Below, in pieces: positions 62,343 to 64,000 of a stretch of DNA of 64,000 nt. Position numbers and translations under genes: made by a program. Each line of letters begins with the position of its first letter. Positions within the stretch are counted from its first letter, which is position 1. The DNA is taken from positions 744,001 through 808,000 of the forward strand of contig CP012158.1 of NCBI GenBank assembly GCA_001189275.1, written 5' to 3'. The notes under the pieces are model-generated. The model saw nothing but the letters and a program-made list of their open reading frames with translations, ran no database searches and was not told the origin of the DNA. The DNA comes from Pyrobaculum sp. WP30 (GTDB lineage: Archaea; Thermoproteota; Thermoprotei; Thermoproteales; Thermoproteaceae).

Positions 62343-64000
62343 TCACCGCCTCGTCTTCCTGAGCCACTTCTCTATGGCGTCTGTGAGTTCGGCGTAGCGC
62401 CTGAAGCCTTTTAGGTGCTCCCCGTAGCACATCATCATTATTTTGCCGTCCCTCGAGCGGTACACTCCCGGCCTCTTCCCCGTGAGGGCTTCGATCAGCG
62501 CTGAAAGTCTCTCTGCGTCTGCCTCTCTGCCGCCGGGGGCGCTGGCCTTCGCCACGGCGTAGCCCACGGTCGCGTTGTCGGCTCCGTGCCTGCTGTATGT
62601 TATCACGTAGTCGCCCCTCACGCCGTCCACCTCTGCTGTTATCCTAATCCTCAGCAACTTCCTGCCGCCTTCGCCCTCCTCAACCTCGGCGCCTCCGTCT
62701 ATGACCTTCACCTTGTATTTCTTGCCGTCCACTTCGACCTCCCTCTCTAAGTCCTTCAGCGTTTGGGAGCCCCTCTCCTTGCCCTCATCTATGATCTCCT
62801 CGGCTTTCTTGCGCACGTCGTCGCCCGCCTCCTCCGCCCTCTGGAGTATTAACTCCACGAAGTCCGCCGCCAGACTCCTCTGCTGTTCATCCTTGCCGTA
62901 TACGGAGAGCCATGCGGCGTACGCCAAACCCTCCCTGGTGATATACAGGTAGCCGTCGCGGTCCTCCTCAGGCATCTTGACTGTGAAGTGCCAGTCCTCC
63001 ACGAGACCCATTTCCTTAAGCCGCTGTGTCTCCCGTGTTATGCTGTCGGGATTGGTGGAGCCAAATTTGACCTCAAGAGCGCCCTTGTCCAGCCGCACAC
63101 TATACATCGGCCAGCCCTCCCTCACCGTGCGCCCCCTCTCCAGCTTCTTAAGCCAGAACTCCGCCTTCTTCTCATCCACCCCGCCGTTCTTGACGGCCGC
63201 CCTGACGAACTCGGCAAGGACTTTTCTGAGCTCTTCGCGCCCGGCCGCAAGCTTGTCGGTGGTGGCTTCGACGCGCCACACGCCTCTATTGCCCGCCTTA
63301 CTCACCTCTGCGCTGACGCCCACAAGCCTCAGCAGGCGGGCCGCGAGCTCCACGCGGCTCCGGTCCGTCGATTGGAAATCGAGCAAGATACTGTTCTGCA
63401 GATACACGTAGTACTTCACGGCGGCGTCTCCCTCAGATATGGTCAAGTCTGCGGCGACGAGGCCGCTTGGAGTCAGCCTTATGTTGTCGAGCCGCACATT
63501 TACCCGGGCCTCCTTCACGAATTCATTGAACTTGTCGCTTAAATACCCTCCGCCGGCGGAGGGCGCCGTCACTGCGAGGAGTCGCTTAAGCTTCGTTGCG
63601 TTCTCACCGTGGGCGGCTATGTAGTAATATCTGTCCCTCTCCACGTACGTCCGTATGCCGAACTTCAGCTCGTCTGGCAGGAGCTGGTTGAGCAGATGCA
63701 ACGTGGCTAGGCGCAGAAGCGCGGCGCCTCCGCCCAGCTCCCCACCGACGGCAAACACGACACTCCTCCGCCCCACGTGGCCGTCTCCCGCCAACGCGGT
63801 TGCATACATCTCGCCGAAGATGAGCCGGGCCTCCTCTATGTCGAATTTTCCATTAAGCGCCTTGTCCAGCATAATCAGCTCTAGGGCTGGTGCGACGAAC
63901 TTCCTCACCACCACGTCCCTAGCACAGTCCCTCGCGAGGCAGTACACATAGGGATCCTTACCGCTGAGAACGCGTTCAACGACGCCCTGCACCTCCTCTC
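62343..64000 (-). CDS. PaREP2b-type protein, 5' end outside the window
   Basis: The frame is still open at the window edge (an in-frame GTG at 63992 is only an internal candidate). The visible 550 or so residues align with the C-terminal half of the 1170-residue relative: VRKFVAPALELIMLDKAL, MYATALAGDGHVG (the LAGLIDADG-like position), STDRSRVELAARLLRLVGVS, REGLAYAAWLSVYG, FRRYAEL. It is probably full-length beyond the edge. Third PaREP2b member in the window. Confidence 0.7.
   Translation of the reverse strand, partial: EEVQGVVERVLSGKDPYVYCLARDCARDVVVRKFVAPALELIMLDKALNGKFDIEEARLIFGEMYATALAGDGHVGRRSVVFAVGGELGGGAALLRLATLHLLNQLLPDELKFGIRTYVERDRYYYIAAHGENATKLKRLLAVTAPSAGGGYLSDKFNEFVKEARVNVRLDNIRLTPSGLVAADLTISEGDAAVKYYVYLQNSILLDFQSTDRSRVELAARLLRLVGVSAEVSKAGNRGVWRVEATTDKLAAGREELRKVLAEFVRAAVKNGGVDEKKAEFWLKKLERGRTVREGWPMYSVRLDKGALEVKFGSTNPDSITRETQRLKEMGLVEDWHFTVKMPEEDRDGYLYITREGLAYAAWLSVYGKDEQQRSLAADFVELILQRAEEAGDDVRKKAEEIIDEGKERGSQTLKDLEREVEVDGKKYKVKVIDGGAEVEEGEGGRKLLRIRITAEVDGVRGDYVITYSRHGADNATVGYAVAKASAPGGREADAERLSALIEALTGKRPGVYRSRDGKIMMMCYGEHLKGFRRYAELTDAIEKWLRKTRR

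Noticed and set aside
1-64000. tRNA, rRNA and CRISPR arrays
   Set aside because: I saw no T-loop-like GTTCGA-x-TCC with matching acceptor stem, no rRNA sequence, and no regularly spaced repeats. Small C/D-box RNAs could have been missed by eye.

Overview
The window reads as chromosomal DNA of a hyperthermophilic crenarchaeon of the Thermoproteales, most likely Pyrobaculum or a close Thermoproteus-type relative. The reasons are the PaREP1- and PaREP2-type proteins (families described from Pyrobaculum), archaeal-type genes (GHMP-type shikimate kinase, Csl4, archaeal TyrRS, DUF2175, PhoH/KH ATPase), very high third-position GC, and promoters in which an AT-rich TATA box sits about 22-28 bases before an ATG, GTG or TTG with no room for a leader. 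I used that spacing to choose several starts. I found no rRNA, tRNA or CRISPR array.

Layout. 0.1-5.8 kb: a tight four-gene operon with a large exported protein ending in a nuclease-like domain, followed by three related small genes that share a recently copied 192-bp block. It resembles a toxin/immunity locus, but this is inference. 5.8-18.4 kb: an accessory region with decayed stretches, a PaREP1-like gene, a VapBC pair, a nucleotidyltransferase pair, a large exported protein with a membrane partner, a winged-helix protein, an ABC exporter, TnpB-tail remnants and a HEPN/MNT pair. 18.5-40.9 kb and 48.3-52 kb: mostly core metabolism. All seven shikimate-pathway steps are present (aroF, aroB, aroD, aroE, aroK, aroA, aroC), plus chorismate mutase (fused to aroD), prephenate dehydrogenase, an aminotransferase, a split transketolase and TyrRS. 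proC, a Nudix gene, a PhoH/KH ATPase, a zinc dehydrogenase, a sugar epimerase and a three-subunit molybdenum hydroxylase with its cofactor gene lie among them.

40.9-47.9 kb is the most coherent accessory system. Two paralogous exported beta-rich proteins look like archaeal bundling pilins (AbpA/TasA-like). A large two-repeat exported protein carries the same N-terminal mature segment. The cluster also holds a frameshifted exported protein broken at a (TA)6 tract, two small membrane proteins, a membrane-tethered winged-helix protein and a membrane-anchored beta protein. Three of its promoters share the element ACAACGTTRAATATWWAA at the same distance from the start codon, so the cluster may be regulated as one pilus or matrix system.

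52-64 kb: a frameshifted GH31 alpha-glucosidase, DUF2175, the ribosomal genes rpl3-rpl4-rpl23, then a rearranged block. This block contains a second rpl23 carrying the tail of rpl4 in front of it, PaREP2a and PaREP2b genes and relics, and a 218-bp perfect inverted repeat around about 4.5 kb. Csl4 and a further PaREP2b gene cut by the window edge follow.
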